Source: Clostridia bacterium
GTDB taxonomy: Bacteria > Bacillota > Clostridia > Christensenellales > UBA1242
NCBI GenBank assembly: GCA_023228225.1
Contig: JALOBO010000005.1
Location: 39,196-103,195, forward strand
DNA length: 64,000 nt
Direction of reading: 5' to 3'
This document shows, in pieces, positions 8,684 to 17,263 of this stretch (within the stretch, counting starts at the first letter, position 1; each line of letters starts with the position of its first letter). The translations under genes and the position numbers were made by a program. The notes below the pieces were generated by a model, which searched no databases, was not told the DNA's origin, and saw only the letters and a list, made by a program, of their open reading frames with translations.

Positions 8684-9019
8684 TTATTGTTCTAAATCTT
8701 TATCTTTTTCTCTTTCTGGTGTAACATTATTAATCTCAATTTCATTACCCTTACGAACTACTTCCACAGTCTGATCTTCAATGCAGGCTTTTAGTAATAA
8801 ATTTTTAAGTTCACTAACTTTGTTTTCATAACTTATAGATCTAGCATTAGTATATACACTTGTATTTGGTAAATCCAAACTTTTTCCATTTTTTACTAAA
8901 CTTTCTGAATTTAGTTTATTTGCAATCGTCTTATATAAACCTATATATGCCTTATCAGAAGTCAATTTTAGTTTTTCAAGAAATTCTTCATTAAATTCAA
9001 CATTTTTCATATTTTTCAC
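8684..9019 (-). CDS. Small hypothetical protein
   Basis: A 111-residue soluble, charged protein without a recognised domain. It has a lysine-rich N-terminal helix (EEFLEKLKLTSDKAYIGLYK) and an acidic, glutamate-rich C-terminus (TPEREKDKDLEQ). GAGGTGAAAAAT precedes the ATG and a terminator follows, so it looks like a genuine single-gene unit. No function can be assigned. Confidence 0.7.
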   Translation of the reverse strand: MKNMKNVEFNEEFLEKLKLTSDKAYIGLYKTIANKLNSESLVKNGKSLDLPNTSVYTNARSISYENKVSELKNLLLKACIEDQTVEVVRKGNEIEINNVTPEREKDKDLEQ

Positions 9020-9084
9020 CTCAAAATTATCTTACATATTATTCTACTACAATCAAATAAAATTGTCAATAGCAAATTTTTATA

Positions 9085-10161
9085 TTATTTAATATTTTCG
9101 TTCAACTTTTTAGTTTTATAATAATCGACTGTAATACCCAAAACATAAATTGTACCAATTAAACCTGTGATTGGATAAAAACTTTCTACTATATTTTCAA
9201 AACCGATCAGGCTCAGTAAATATCCTGCAAAAGTAACAATAATAACTGAAAGCCATTTACTTTTTATTTTAGTTTGCAACCATACAGATATTAATAAAGT
9301 ACCTGCAATTAGTGTACTAAAAATACCGCCCCACATTACAACAGCATAGATGTATCCCGCCAAATTTCCAACATTTAAAGAAATAACCACAATAGGTAAA
9401 TCGGAATTAAAAACGCTTTGCCCACCAATTAATACCGCACATATTACGACTGCAAGACAAATTGTAACAAGCAATGCACCTAGTATTGATGCCAGTACCG
9501 GTGTTTTTAAAAAAGATTTTTTGCCTGAAATAATCATAATCTCACTAACAATCTGCATGTTCATAAAAACATATAGCATTGCAAAAAATATTGCTGTAAT
9601 TGGAGTTAACCAATTTATAGCAGGTAAAAAATCTAATTCTGCAATTGGCGAAATAATAATATATCTTATGCAAACAAAAAGCATTAAAACAATGATTAAA
9701 GGTACTAGAATAAAATTTACTTTGGAAAGCCTTTCAATTCCACCAACGACAACAAAGATTGATAATAATCCTGTAATAATTGAAAATATAAAGGAAGGAA
9801 AATTTGGGAATATTATAAGTGATAACGACTCAGCTGCCGAAAGCATAGCCGCAATACCTATTAAATATGCAAATAGCATTAAAAAATCAACAAGAGCAAA
9901 ATGTTTACCAAAAGCAGATTTAGTGATTTCGGTAATATTTTGCTCTTTTCTTTTTCTGCCTAAATCAAGCATTACATATGTAAAGTAACCGAAAAGAAAA
10001 CCTGCAAACAATATAAGCAAAAGTGACCAGTAACCATAATTACCAAAAAATCTAACAATTTCTCTACCCGAAGCAAAGCCTGCACCTATTATAGTTCCAA
10101 CAAAAGTAAACGCAATTACTAAATAATCACGTTTTAAATTTATATTTTTATTAGTTGTCAT
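9085..10161 (-). CDS. YkvI-family multi-pass membrane protein
   Basis: A 358-residue protein with about ten hydrophobic segments. The N-terminal GTIIGAGFASGREIVRFFG (about residues 17-35) is the signature of the YkvI group, distant relatives of amino-acid/sodium symporters of the LeuT/APC fold. The substrate is unknown. It lies 12 bp downstream of the HD hydrolase gene, probably cotranscribed. Confidence 0.8.
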   Translation of the reverse strand: MTTNKNINLKRDYLVIAFTFVGTIIGAGFASGREIVRFFGNYGYWSLLLILFAGFLFGYFTYVMLDLGRKRKEQNITEITKSAFGKHFALVDFLMLFAYLIGIAAMLSAAESLSLIIFPNFPSFIFSIITGLLSIFVVVGGIERLSKVNFILVPLIIVLMLFVCIRYIIISPIAELDFLPAINWLTPITAIFFAMLYVFMNMQIVSEIMIISGKKSFLKTPVLASILGALLVTICLAVVICAVLIGGQSVFNSDLPIVVISLNVGNLAGYIYAVVMWGGIFSTLIAGTLLISVWLQTKIKSKWLSVIIVTFAGYLLSLIGFENIVESFYPITGLIGTIYVLGITVDYYKTKKLNENIK

Positions 10162-10173
10162 ATATATATTCTA

Positions 10174-10884
10174 TTAAAATTCAGCCTTTTCTATACTATG
10201 TCTAACCTTTTTAGTAAGCACGGTATTATTAATTTGTACATCATTAATGTAAAGGACATAAGTGTAATCAAAAAATTTTGCCGCTCTCTCGCTAATTAGA
10301 ATGCGATTAATATAAATCTTTAAATAATCCATTATTGAAGATGATTTTTTCATAGTAATTTTTAAATTAATGGTTTTTGTTGTTTTATCCACTTCCAAAA
10401 AATTTTTTGTAATAGCAAGATTAACATAATCGTGCATATCTAAATCTTCTGTATTTTTAATATTTTCAAGGCGATTTCGGTTTGCATCACTTTTATCAGC
10501 AATTATGAGAGCCGCCGAAACATTATTGACAGGATTTCCTTTTGTTTCTTCATGGCTACCTATGGAGGCTGTAATAATATTTATTTCATCGTAATCCATA
10601 CCTAAATCTTTTAAAATTCCATATGCCATGGTGGCACCAGTTATACCGTGATCAAAACGGTTTATAGAATTACCAATATCATGTAACCAGCCGGCAATAG
10701 AGCCTAGCACCGCTGTCCTTTCATCACACCCTATAAGCCTTAAAATATTTTCGGTAGTGGTGGAAACATAACCAATATGTCTTATTCCATGGTTTGGATA
10801 GCCCTGTATACGCATACATTTATCTGTCGCCATAATAAGTGATTGTACTTCTTTATTTTTTTTAACATCATCTAATGTAACCAT
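10174..10884 (-). CDS. HD-domain phosphohydrolase
   Basis: A 236-residue protein with an HD domain: IRHIGYVSTTTENIL near residue 35, the metal-binding HD in AGWLHDIGNS (about residue 65), then DHGITGATMAY, and an SHEE and DKSD further on. These ligands fit a metal-dependent phosphohydrolase, possibly on nucleotides; the substrate is unknown. The start at 10884 is chosen because AAAGGGGA lies 5 nt upstream of it; the ATG six codons earlier has no such site. It precedes the YkvI-type gene by 12 bp. Confidence 0.8.
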   Translation of the reverse strand: MVTLDDVKKNKEVQSLIMATDKCMRIQGYPNHGIRHIGYVSTTTENILRLIGCDERTAVLGSIAGWLHDIGNSINRFDHGITGATMAYGILKDLGMDYDEINIITASIGSHEETKGNPVNNVSAALIIADKSDANRNRLENIKNTEDLDMHDYVNLAITKNFLEVDKTTKTINLKITMKKSSSIMDYLKIYINRILISERAAKFFDYTYVLYINDVQINNTVLTKKVRHSIEKAEF

Positions 10885-10935
10885 AAAATCCCCTTTAAAC
10901 ATGAGATAGAAATGATAGAAAATTTAACATACATA

Positions 10936-12591
10936 TTATATATCATAAAATTGATTAAGACCAAATGTATTTATGCATTCTTTTAAGTTTTTTAAAACGG
11001 TTTTTAATTTATATTTGGCTTTTGTGTTTTGCGAAATTGGCAACACACTTAAATAGTGCATAACTTTAAATAAATTATCTTCATCAACTACTAATTTTTT
11101 AGTATCGATTTGTTCTTTTATAGATTTTAAAGCAGTTTTTACAATATCGTTTAATAAATTAATTTGCGATGAATTGCCCGTTTGAATAAGATTTGCAAGT
11201 GCATATATATAAGCATTGGCAAGAGCTTCGCTCTCTACTAATAAAGCGCTATATTTAATAGATTTCACATTAAAATAATAATCATTTATAACCACATTAA
11301 AGTTATTAAAATTTCCGCTTTTAATAGCATAAACCACTAACTGTCTTTTTACCTGATTATTTATAAAAACATTAGTGAGCATATTTGTAATAAAATTTTT
11401 AATAGATTTAAAGGTGCTTTTATTTTTTATTAGAAAATCAAAAATTTTAAATGCAAGTTTGGTATTTTGTGATAATAAAAGCCATTCCAAATCTAGTAAA
11501 AAATTGGCGTTTATTTCAATTAGGTTATCGTTTAACCCTAGCAATAAAGAATGAATTATTTTTTGCGATTCTTTTTCAGGTAACGCATATAAATATTCTA
11601 ATTCTGTAAAAGGTGCTGAGTTAAATTCATTTAAATAATAATCCAGCACTCTATCTTTATTTACCATAAGAATTACTTTACTTATTTTTTCTACGGCACT
11701 TTTGCGATCCTTTATATTAAAACTACATATTGCATTTAAAAAAATTATGTTGTAATCATATGGAGCAAGTTTCTCTATTTTATCAAAGAACAATTTGGCT
11801 AGCGAGTGTTTACTAATACCCGATAGTGTTGTTGCAATAAGTTCTAGCGTTTTTAAGTCTTTGCAATTTATTAATTGCAAAGCACTTTGTAAATAATTTT
11901 CAAGCAAATTAAAATCGCCGATTTCAAAATTAGCGGTAATTAATGCGCATAAGGCAAAAATATGTTCGAAATCCTGTGCTGAGGAGTTTTTTAATATCTC
12001 TTTACCTAAAAGAATAGCCTCTGTATAATTTTTTCGTTTTAAACTTTTAAGCATGCTTTTTACAGCGCCTTTATAAATGTTACTATAATTAATACGAATA
12101 TTTTCTTCTGCACTTTGGGTTTTTAAATTACTTATCAGTGTTATAGTGTTTGCTTCTATAATTTTAAATTTAGACACAGCCTGTTCATGGTTGATTATTT
12201 CTAAATATTTTTTTGCCGCTTCTGAGAAAAACAAATATTTGTCCACTAAAATACAATGTTTAAAATAATATTTTGCCTTTTCTAAAAAACCACCACTTAA
12301 AAAGTTTCTACCTATTTCAAAAGTTGCTATGCTTTCCAGTTCTTTATTAGAAAGAAGTTTATAATAATAATTATTTGACTGCTGAATGCAGTGCATGTCG
12401 GAAAGAATTTTTGCATACCAAAAATATAGCCGATTTAAATCGGCTTTTGTGGGCTTTGTTATTTTACTAAGATGCATCAACGCTTTAAAAAGGTTACCCT
12501 CATTATAACTTTGTTCAGATAAATCAAAGTAAAATTCAGAATCAATTTTAAACGGCAAAATTTTATTCACAATATATTTTATTAAATGCAA
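10936..12591 (-). CDS. Large TPR-like helical-repeat protein, hypothetical
   Basis: A 551-residue soluble protein composed of helical hairpins resembling tetratricopeptide repeats (for example AKILSDMHCIQQSNNYYYKLL and FLSGGFLEKAKYYFKHCIL in the first 130 residues). No catalytic motif or signal peptide is visible. TPR proteins are protein-protein scaffolds. It lies 33 bp downstream of the zinc-ribbon gene, so possibly one operon. No specific name can be given. Confidence 0.7.
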   Translation of the reverse strand: MHLIKYIVNKILPFKIDSEFYFDLSEQSYNEGNLFKALMHLSKITKPTKADLNRLYFWYAKILSDMHCIQQSNNYYYKLLSNKELESIATFEIGRNFLSGGFLEKAKYYFKHCILVDKYLFFSEAAKKYLEIINHEQAVSKFKIIEANTITLISNLKTQSAEENIRINYSNIYKGAVKSMLKSLKRKNYTEAILLGKEILKNSSAQDFEHIFALCALITANFEIGDFNLLENYLQSALQLINCKDLKTLELIATTLSGISKHSLAKLFFDKIEKLAPYDYNIIFLNAICSFNIKDRKSAVEKISKVILMVNKDRVLDYYLNEFNSAPFTELEYLYALPEKESQKIIHSLLLGLNDNLIEINANFLLDLEWLLLSQNTKLAFKIFDFLIKNKSTFKSIKNFITNMLTNVFINNQVKRQLVVYAIKSGNFNNFNVVINDYYFNVKSIKYSALLVESEALANAYIYALANLIQTGNSSQINLLNDIVKTALKSIKEQIDTKKLVVDEDNLFKVMHYLSVLPISQNTKAKYKLKTVLKNLKECINTFGLNQFYDI

Positions 12592-12624
12592 CCATAAAGT
12601 AGTATTAAAGTTGTATTTTTTCTC

Positions 12625-13341
12625 CTATATTATTTGGTATATTATTCTACGACAGTGTTCACAGTCCATAATTCCAGAAGATTTTAAAATTGTCATTTTG
12701 GAACTTGGTATTTGCATACCGCATGCCCCGCAAGAAGAATTCGCGGCGAGTGGTACAAAAACAGGAAAAATATGGTCCTGCCTTGCGGCTTTATATTTAT
12801 CCATAATTTTTTTATCAATAGAAGTTTCAAGTTCTGCAAGTTGTTTTTTTAACTTGCTTATCATAGGTTCTTTAATGCCTGCTATTTTTTGATATACTTC
12901 TTTACTATCGCTGTGTAATTTACGCGCTTTCATAATGCTATTTTTAGTATCTTCAAAATTTTTTAAAATTTCTTCAACTTTCTGTGACTGATTAAAAAGT
13001 TTGCGTTCAATTATTGATAAATTTACACTGACTGCCGAAATTTGTGATAAAAATAATTTTAGTTCTTCTTCTTTTAAACTTTCAGTTTCACGTGTGTATA
13101 AAATTTGAGCCTTCTTAAAATTATCTTCAAAAGTTTTATTAAGATTTTCATAATCTACAATCAAATCTTTGGCTTCTCGTTCCAAATTTATTGATTTATT
13201 TTGTGCATCTTTAACAAATTGCACAGCATTATTTATATTTTTTTTAGCATCACTACCAAATAATTCTCGTTCCAATTTTAGCACTTCACGGTCTAATTCT
13301 TGGTATTTAAGTATTTTGTCAATAGGTGCGTTATCTAACAT
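12625..13341 (-). CDS. Coiled-coil zinc-ribbon protein (CdsZ/CT398-like)
   Basis: A 238-residue protein: long coiled-coil for the first 170 residues (LDREVLKLERELFGSDAKK and following), then a C4 zinc ribbon with CGACG and CEHCRR near the C-terminus. This domain order matches the CT398/CdsZ family, proposed to act as an adaptor. The start at 13341 is preferred to the ATG at 13347 because AGGGAG is 7 nt upstream of it and overlaps the earlier one. It lies downstream of rpoD-dnaG, as in many Firmicutes. Confidence 0.82.
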   Translation of the reverse strand: MLDNAPIDKILKYQELDREVLKLERELFGSDAKKNINNAVQFVKDAQNKSINLEREAKDLIVDYENLNKTFEDNFKKAQILYTRETESLKEEELKLFLSQISAVSVNLSIIERKLFNQSQKVEEILKNFEDTKNSIMKARKLHSDSKEVYQKIAGIKEPMISKLKKQLAELETSIDKKIMDKYKAARQDHIFPVFVPLAANSSCGACGMQIPSSKMTILKSSGIMDCEHCRRIIYQII

Positions 13342-13400
13342 AATCATACTCCCTTTTAATTTTATGAATTCTTTTCATTGTACACTATTAAAATCCAATT

Positions 13401-13437
13401 GTAAATAAAATTTTGCAAAAGGCAAAATTTTATTTAC
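13401..13437. repeat. Perfect 16-bp inverted repeat
   Basis: GTAAATAAAATTTTGC and its exact complement are separated by AAAAG. No T-run follows on either strand. It lies 60 bp upstream of the zinc-ribbon gene and could be a leader hairpin or a partial terminator of the rpoD transcript. Confidence 0.5.
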
Positions 13438-13485
13438 TTTCGAAATACAACAATTCTACATTTTACATTTAGAATGGATTAAATT

Positions 13486-13735
13486 AATAACTTTGTTCGG
13501 TTATAATTTCGCCTAGCGGTAGCGATGGCGGAATAATTAATCATTTGCGGTAGCAAATGGCATACCAAAAATCTGGGTCAGGGTTTCCCTGACTTAAAGA
13601 TTTTTGGTATGCAACTTATTAGCGGAGGGAATTAGCATTTTTACCAAAAATGCGGTCAAAGAGAGGAACCACAAACGCTTGCTAGCACGCTAAAAGCGTG
13701 CGTACAAGACTAAGTTTGTGGTTCCTCTTTTGATA
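13486..13735 (+). repeat. Structured repeat: A-tail, module D and module E (copy without the A stem)
   Basis: It starts with the A-tail hairpin (13506-13533, TTTCGCC / GGCGGAA), then a small hairpin CATTTGC / GCAAATG (13542-13559). Module D follows (13560-13612): GCATACCAAAAATC pairs with GATTTTTGGTATGC around GTCAGGG/CCCTGAC. Next comes GCATTTT/AAAATGC (13635-13653). Module E (13654-13735) pairs AGGAACCACAAAC with GTTTGTGGTTCCT. It ends 2 bp from the rpoD stop codon. Against the copies at 5.8 and 35.8 kb the stems show paired changes. No gene is visible in 13348-13737. Confidence 0.82.
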
Positions 13736-13737
13736 TT

Positions 13738-14802
13738 TTAGTCTTCAAAGAAATCTTTTAGTTTCTTGCTTCTGGTCGGGTTGCGTAATTTTCGTAGTGC
13801 TTTTGCTTCTATCTGTCTTATTCGTTCTCTTGTTACATTAAATTCTCTGCCAACTTCTTCCAGTGTGCGAGGGTGCATATCATCAAGTCCATAGCGTAGT
13901 CTTACAACTTTTTGTTCACGAGGGGTTAAGGTGTCAATTACACCTAATAACTGTTCTTTAAGCATAGTTTGAGTAGCGGCTTCAAGCGGTGATTTCGTGC
14001 TTTCATCTTTAATAAAATCGCCCATAGTGCTATCATCTTCATCGCCTACTGGCTTTTCAAGCGACATTGTATCTTGTGCTATGCGTTTAATCTCACAAAC
14101 ACGGTCTTCACTTATTCCCATTTTTTCGGCAATTTCGGCAGTTGATGGATCTCTTCCCATTTGTTGAATTAAAGCACGCTCAACACGAGTTAATTTATTA
14201 ATTGTTTCTACCATATGAACAGGAAGTCTAATCGTGCGGGCTTGATCTGCCATAGCACGAGTAATTGCTTGTTTAATCCACCATGTTGCATATGTGGAAA
14301 ATCGGAAGCCCTTTGTATAATCAAATTTTTCAACAGCACGAAGTAGCCCCATATTACCCTCTTGAATTAAATCCAAAAATTGCATACTGGTACGAGCAGT
14401 ATAACGTTTTGCTATACTTACAACAAGTCTTAAATTTGCTTCGGAAAGTCTAGCTTTTGCATATTCTTCGCCATTTGCCATACGCTTAGCAAGATCAACT
14501 TCTTCATCTTGTGTAAGAAGCGGAACTTTGCCAATATCTTTTAAATACATTTTTACTGGGTCATCAATATTTGCCTGATTAATTAATTCATTAATTTCTT
14601 TTTCATTGTCTTTTAAAATTTCGGCTGTTTTTATTACTTTAATATTTTCGGATTCAATTTGTTTTATAACTTCATCTAATTGTTCGGCGGTAGGTTCATA
14701 TTTAAGCAACCTAAGACCTATCTCTTCCTCCGAGACTGTGCCCTTTTTTTGTGCTAATTCCACAATTTTTTTTATGTCCACTTCAAACTTCTTGTTAATC
14801 AC
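13738..14802 (-). CDS. rpoD: Primary RNA polymerase sigma factor RpoD (SigA)
   Basis: A 354-residue sigma-70. It has a short region 1.1, region 1.2 ([18 protein letters not shown], about residues 80-97), region 2 with [17 protein letters not shown], region 3, and region 4 with the helix-turn-helix [28 protein letters not shown] before the end. It directs RNA polymerase to TTGACA/TATAAT promoters, which are frequent in this window. It lies 13 bp downstream of dnaG in the classical dnaG-rpoD operon. Confidence 0.98.
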   Translation of the reverse strand: MINKKFEVDIKKIVELAQKKGTVSEEEIGLRLLKYEPTAEQLDEVIKQIESENIKVIKTAEILKDNEKEINELINQANIDDPVKMYLKDIGKVPLLTQDEEVDLAKRMANGEEYAKARLSEANLRLVVSIAKRYTARTSMQFLDLIQEGNMGLLRAVEKFDYTKGFRFSTYATWWIKQAITRAMADQARTIRLPVHMVETINKLTRVERALIQQMGRDPSTAEIAEKMGISEDRVCEIKRIAQDTMSLEKPVGDEDDSTMGDFIKDESTKSPLEAATQTMLKEQLLGVIDTLTPREQKVVRLRYGLDDMHPRTLEEVGREFNVTRERIRQIEAKALRKLRNPTRSKKLKDFFED

Positions 14803-14815
14803 TTAACTTCCTCCG

Positions 14816-16594
14816 TCATTTAACTTTTTTCTTTTGTAATTGCATTAATTTATATATTTCTTGTGAAATTTCTTTGCGTTTATCTAAATCGGTTTCACAG
14901 TCATAACTTTGTTTTAATGTAGAAAATCTAGAATTAATATTTGCATTAATTATAGACAATACACTATCATCGTAATATTTTTTTGCATTTTCGCTATTTT
15001 CTTCCAAATTAAAATTAAAATCAATAATATCTTTAATATCTTGCGATTCATCAACATTAAACATATCGTAAAGCGTGCTAATAATTGGTTGTTTATTGTT
15101 TATTTTACATTCGTTTATGTATTTTAAAATTGCAGTATAATTATTATTTAAAAAATAAAATTCCGAATTTTCTGGGATATATGCATAACTGTGCTTATGT
15201 AAAAGTGAACTCAGTACATATTTACAAGCCTTTACATAAGCATTTTCATATGTTTCTAATGTACTTTCGGACTGGTTGTCCTTGTCTATATTTTGGACAT
15301 TAATTTCTCTTCTTAAAATATCCATAGAAATAGAAGAAATATTTTTTACCATATTTAAATATATTTCTCGTTCTGTGGCAGTTGGTAATCCTCTTATAAT
15401 TTCTAATGCCTCATTCACAAATTTTGATTTTTGGCTGTTATCGTTTAAATTATAACTATTTGCAAGTGTTTTTATTTTAAAATCATTTAATGGAAGTGCT
15501 TCTTCTATTAGTTTTTGAAATCCTTCAACTCCAAATTTTAGAACATATTCATCGGGATCAACGCCATCGGGTAAACTTATTACCTTAACATTTAACCCTT
15601 CATTAGTTAAAATATCTAAACTTCTAAGAGTGGCTTTTTGCCCCGCACTATCTCCATCAAAGCAAACTATAACACTATTAGTAAATCGTTTTATTTCTTT
15701 TGCGTGAAAAACAGTAAATGCAGTGCCGGAAGCAGCAACAGTTGTATCAAATCCCGCCTGATGAAGTCCAATAACGTCCATCTGCCCTTCAACTACTATA
15801 ATCTCGTTAATATGTTTTTTTTGCCCCGCAAGTTTTACTAAGTTTATTCCGTAAAGAGTTTTACTTTTATCAAATATAAGCGTCTGCGAGGTGTTTTTAT
15901 ATTTAGCAAATTTAGGATTTGCTTCTAGTGTTCGCCCCGTAAAGCCTGTAACATCACCATAAGAATTTACAATAGGAAAAATTAATCTTTCTGCAAGTGC
16001 ATCGTAGTGATTTCCTTGTTCGTTAACCGCAATAATTCCAGCATCTTTTAATACTTTTAAACTAAAACCTTTATTTGTTAAATAATTTGGTAACTCGTTC
16101 CAGCCCAAACTTACGCCCAACTTAAATTTTTCTATTGCACTATCAGTAATACTACGCTTTTTTAAGTAATTTAATACATTAGTGCCTTTTTCGGTATGTA
16201 AATTTGATTGATAGTAGTCCGCCGCTGCTTTGCAAGCCACATAAATTTCTTCCTTTTGCTTTTTAAGTTTTGCTAGTTCGGGGTCGCCTTTAAATTCGGG
16301 TAATTGCATATTTGCGTTTTTAGCCAAAATTTTGACTGCATCCATAAAGTCTACGGCTTCAATTTCTTCTACAAACTTAATAACATCGCCACCCACACCG
16401 CAACCAAAGCAATGATAAAACTGGTCATAATCGCTTACAGCAAAAGAAGGGGTTTTCTCGTGATGAAACGGACAATTACCCCAAAACTGCTTACCGCGTT
16501 TGTTGAGCGGTACATATTTTGATATAACACTTACAATGTCATTGTTTGATTTTAACTTAGCTACCCACTCGCTATCGTAACCTTTATCTATCAT
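14816..16594 (-). CDS. dnaG: DNA primase DnaG
   Basis: A 592-residue primase. The CHC2 zinc ribbon is at the N-terminus (C41, H44, C62, C65). The TOPRIM core contains EGQMDVIGLHQAGF and FDGDSAGQKATLRS, and a less conserved helicase-interaction domain follows. It synthesises RNA primers for replication. It is the first gene of the dnaG-rpoD operon; a promoter is visible upstream. Confidence 0.98.
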   Translation of the reverse strand: MIDKGYDSEWVAKLKSNNDIVSVISKYVPLNKRGKQFWGNCPFHHEKTPSFAVSDYDQFYHCFGCGVGGDVIKFVEEIEAVDFMDAVKILAKNANMQLPEFKGDPELAKLKKQKEEIYVACKAAADYYQSNLHTEKGTNVLNYLKKRSITDSAIEKFKLGVSLGWNELPNYLTNKGFSLKVLKDAGIIAVNEQGNHYDALAERLIFPIVNSYGDVTGFTGRTLEANPKFAKYKNTSQTLIFDKSKTLYGINLVKLAGQKKHINEIIVVEGQMDVIGLHQAGFDTTVAASGTAFTVFHAKEIKRFTNSVIVCFDGDSAGQKATLRSLDILTNEGLNVKVISLPDGVDPDEYVLKFGVEGFQKLIEEALPLNDFKIKTLANSYNLNDNSQKSKFVNEALEIIRGLPTATEREIYLNMVKNISSISMDILRREINVQNIDKDNQSESTLETYENAYVKACKYVLSSLLHKHSYAYIPENSEFYFLNNNYTAILKYINECKINNKQPIISTLYDMFNVDESQDIKDIIDFNFNLEENSENAKKYYDDSVLSIINANINSRFSTLKQSYDCETDLDKRKEISQEIYKLMQLQKKKVK

Positions 16595-16677
16595 TAAAAC
16601 TCCAAAAGTAAAAAGTCCTTACACTATACCTATTCGCCAAAACTTTTCAAAATCCTTTATTTATTTTTTATTAATTT

Positions 16678-16705
16678 ATTATATCATAAATAAAATTAAA
16701 ATCAA
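16678..16705 (-). promoter_or_regulatory. Sigma-A promoter of dnaG-rpoD
   Basis: On the minus strand TTGATT (16700-16705) and TATAAT (16678-16683) are separated by 16 bp, about 85 bp upstream of dnaG. Confidence 0.6.
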
Positions 16706-16740
16706 CAACAGACTTACTAATGATTTTATTCAAAACAACA

Positions 16741-16768
16741 TTGACAAATTTTTATAATATGTTATAAT
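16741..16768 (+). promoter_or_regulatory. Sigma-A promoter of the 129-residue gene
   Basis: TTGACA (16741-16746) and TATAAT (16763-16768), 16-bp spacing, 33 bp before the start codon. It diverges from the dnaG promoter. Confidence 0.8.
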
Positions 16769-16801
16769 AATGTTAAAGAATAATAAAGGGGACAATTATA
16801 A

Positions 16802-17191
16802 ATGGATAAAATTTTAGTAAATGATTTATGGATTATTATAAAAAAGGATATTAATAATGTTAATGTAATTAGATTTGGTGTATGTAATATTAACGAACTT
16901 GGCACAGGTGTTTTTACAGAACTCAGCACAAATACTGAGCATATTGTTAATTATAGTGTTGATACAAATACTGTTACTAGTTTATCAGATAATTTTACCG
17001 CACGAACATTAACAAAAGCCAGAAGTTTATTATCATACGACAGCAATGCATTATTGTTTGGTTTAGAATTCAATGTTTTTTTTGAACAAGAAAGAAAAGG
17101 TCCTATTAAAGTTACAAAACTTATTGAACTAGAAAATAAAATAAATAAAATTGAATATAAATGTGCGATTAAACAAGAATTAAATAAATAA
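16802..17191 (+). CDS. Hypothetical protein
   Basis: A 129-residue soluble protein I do not recognise. The middle (VNYSVDTNTVTSLSDNF) suggests a beta-rich fold, and the C-terminus (KLIELENKINKIEYKC) a short helix. It has its own consensus promoter, an AAAGGGG ribosome-binding site and a strong terminator. It therefore looks like a real monocistronic gene on the strand opposite to its neighbours. Confidence 0.7.
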   Translation: MDKILVNDLWIIIKKDINNVNVIRFGVCNINELGTGVFTELSTNTEHIVNYSVDTNTVTSLSDNFTARTLTKARSLLSYDSNALLFGLEFNVFFEQERKGPIKVTKLIELENKINKIEYKCAIKQELNK

Positions 17192-17205
17192 TTACCATAG
17201 TTCTT

Positions 17206-17249
17206 TATATAAAAACACCATTCCTATTTTTGAGTGGTGTTTTTATATA
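17206..17249. terminator. Bidirectional terminator between the 129-residue gene and ppdK
   Basis: A perfect 15-bp stem (TATATAAAAACACCA / TGGTGTTTTTATATA) with a 14-nt loop lies between convergent genes. Confidence 0.85.
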
Positions 17250-17263
17250 AATTAAATTTAAAA

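Noticed and set aside
9350-9988. 212-residue plus-strand ORF
   Set aside because: A shadow of the YkvI-type gene on the other strand; no ribosome-binding site or recognisable motif.
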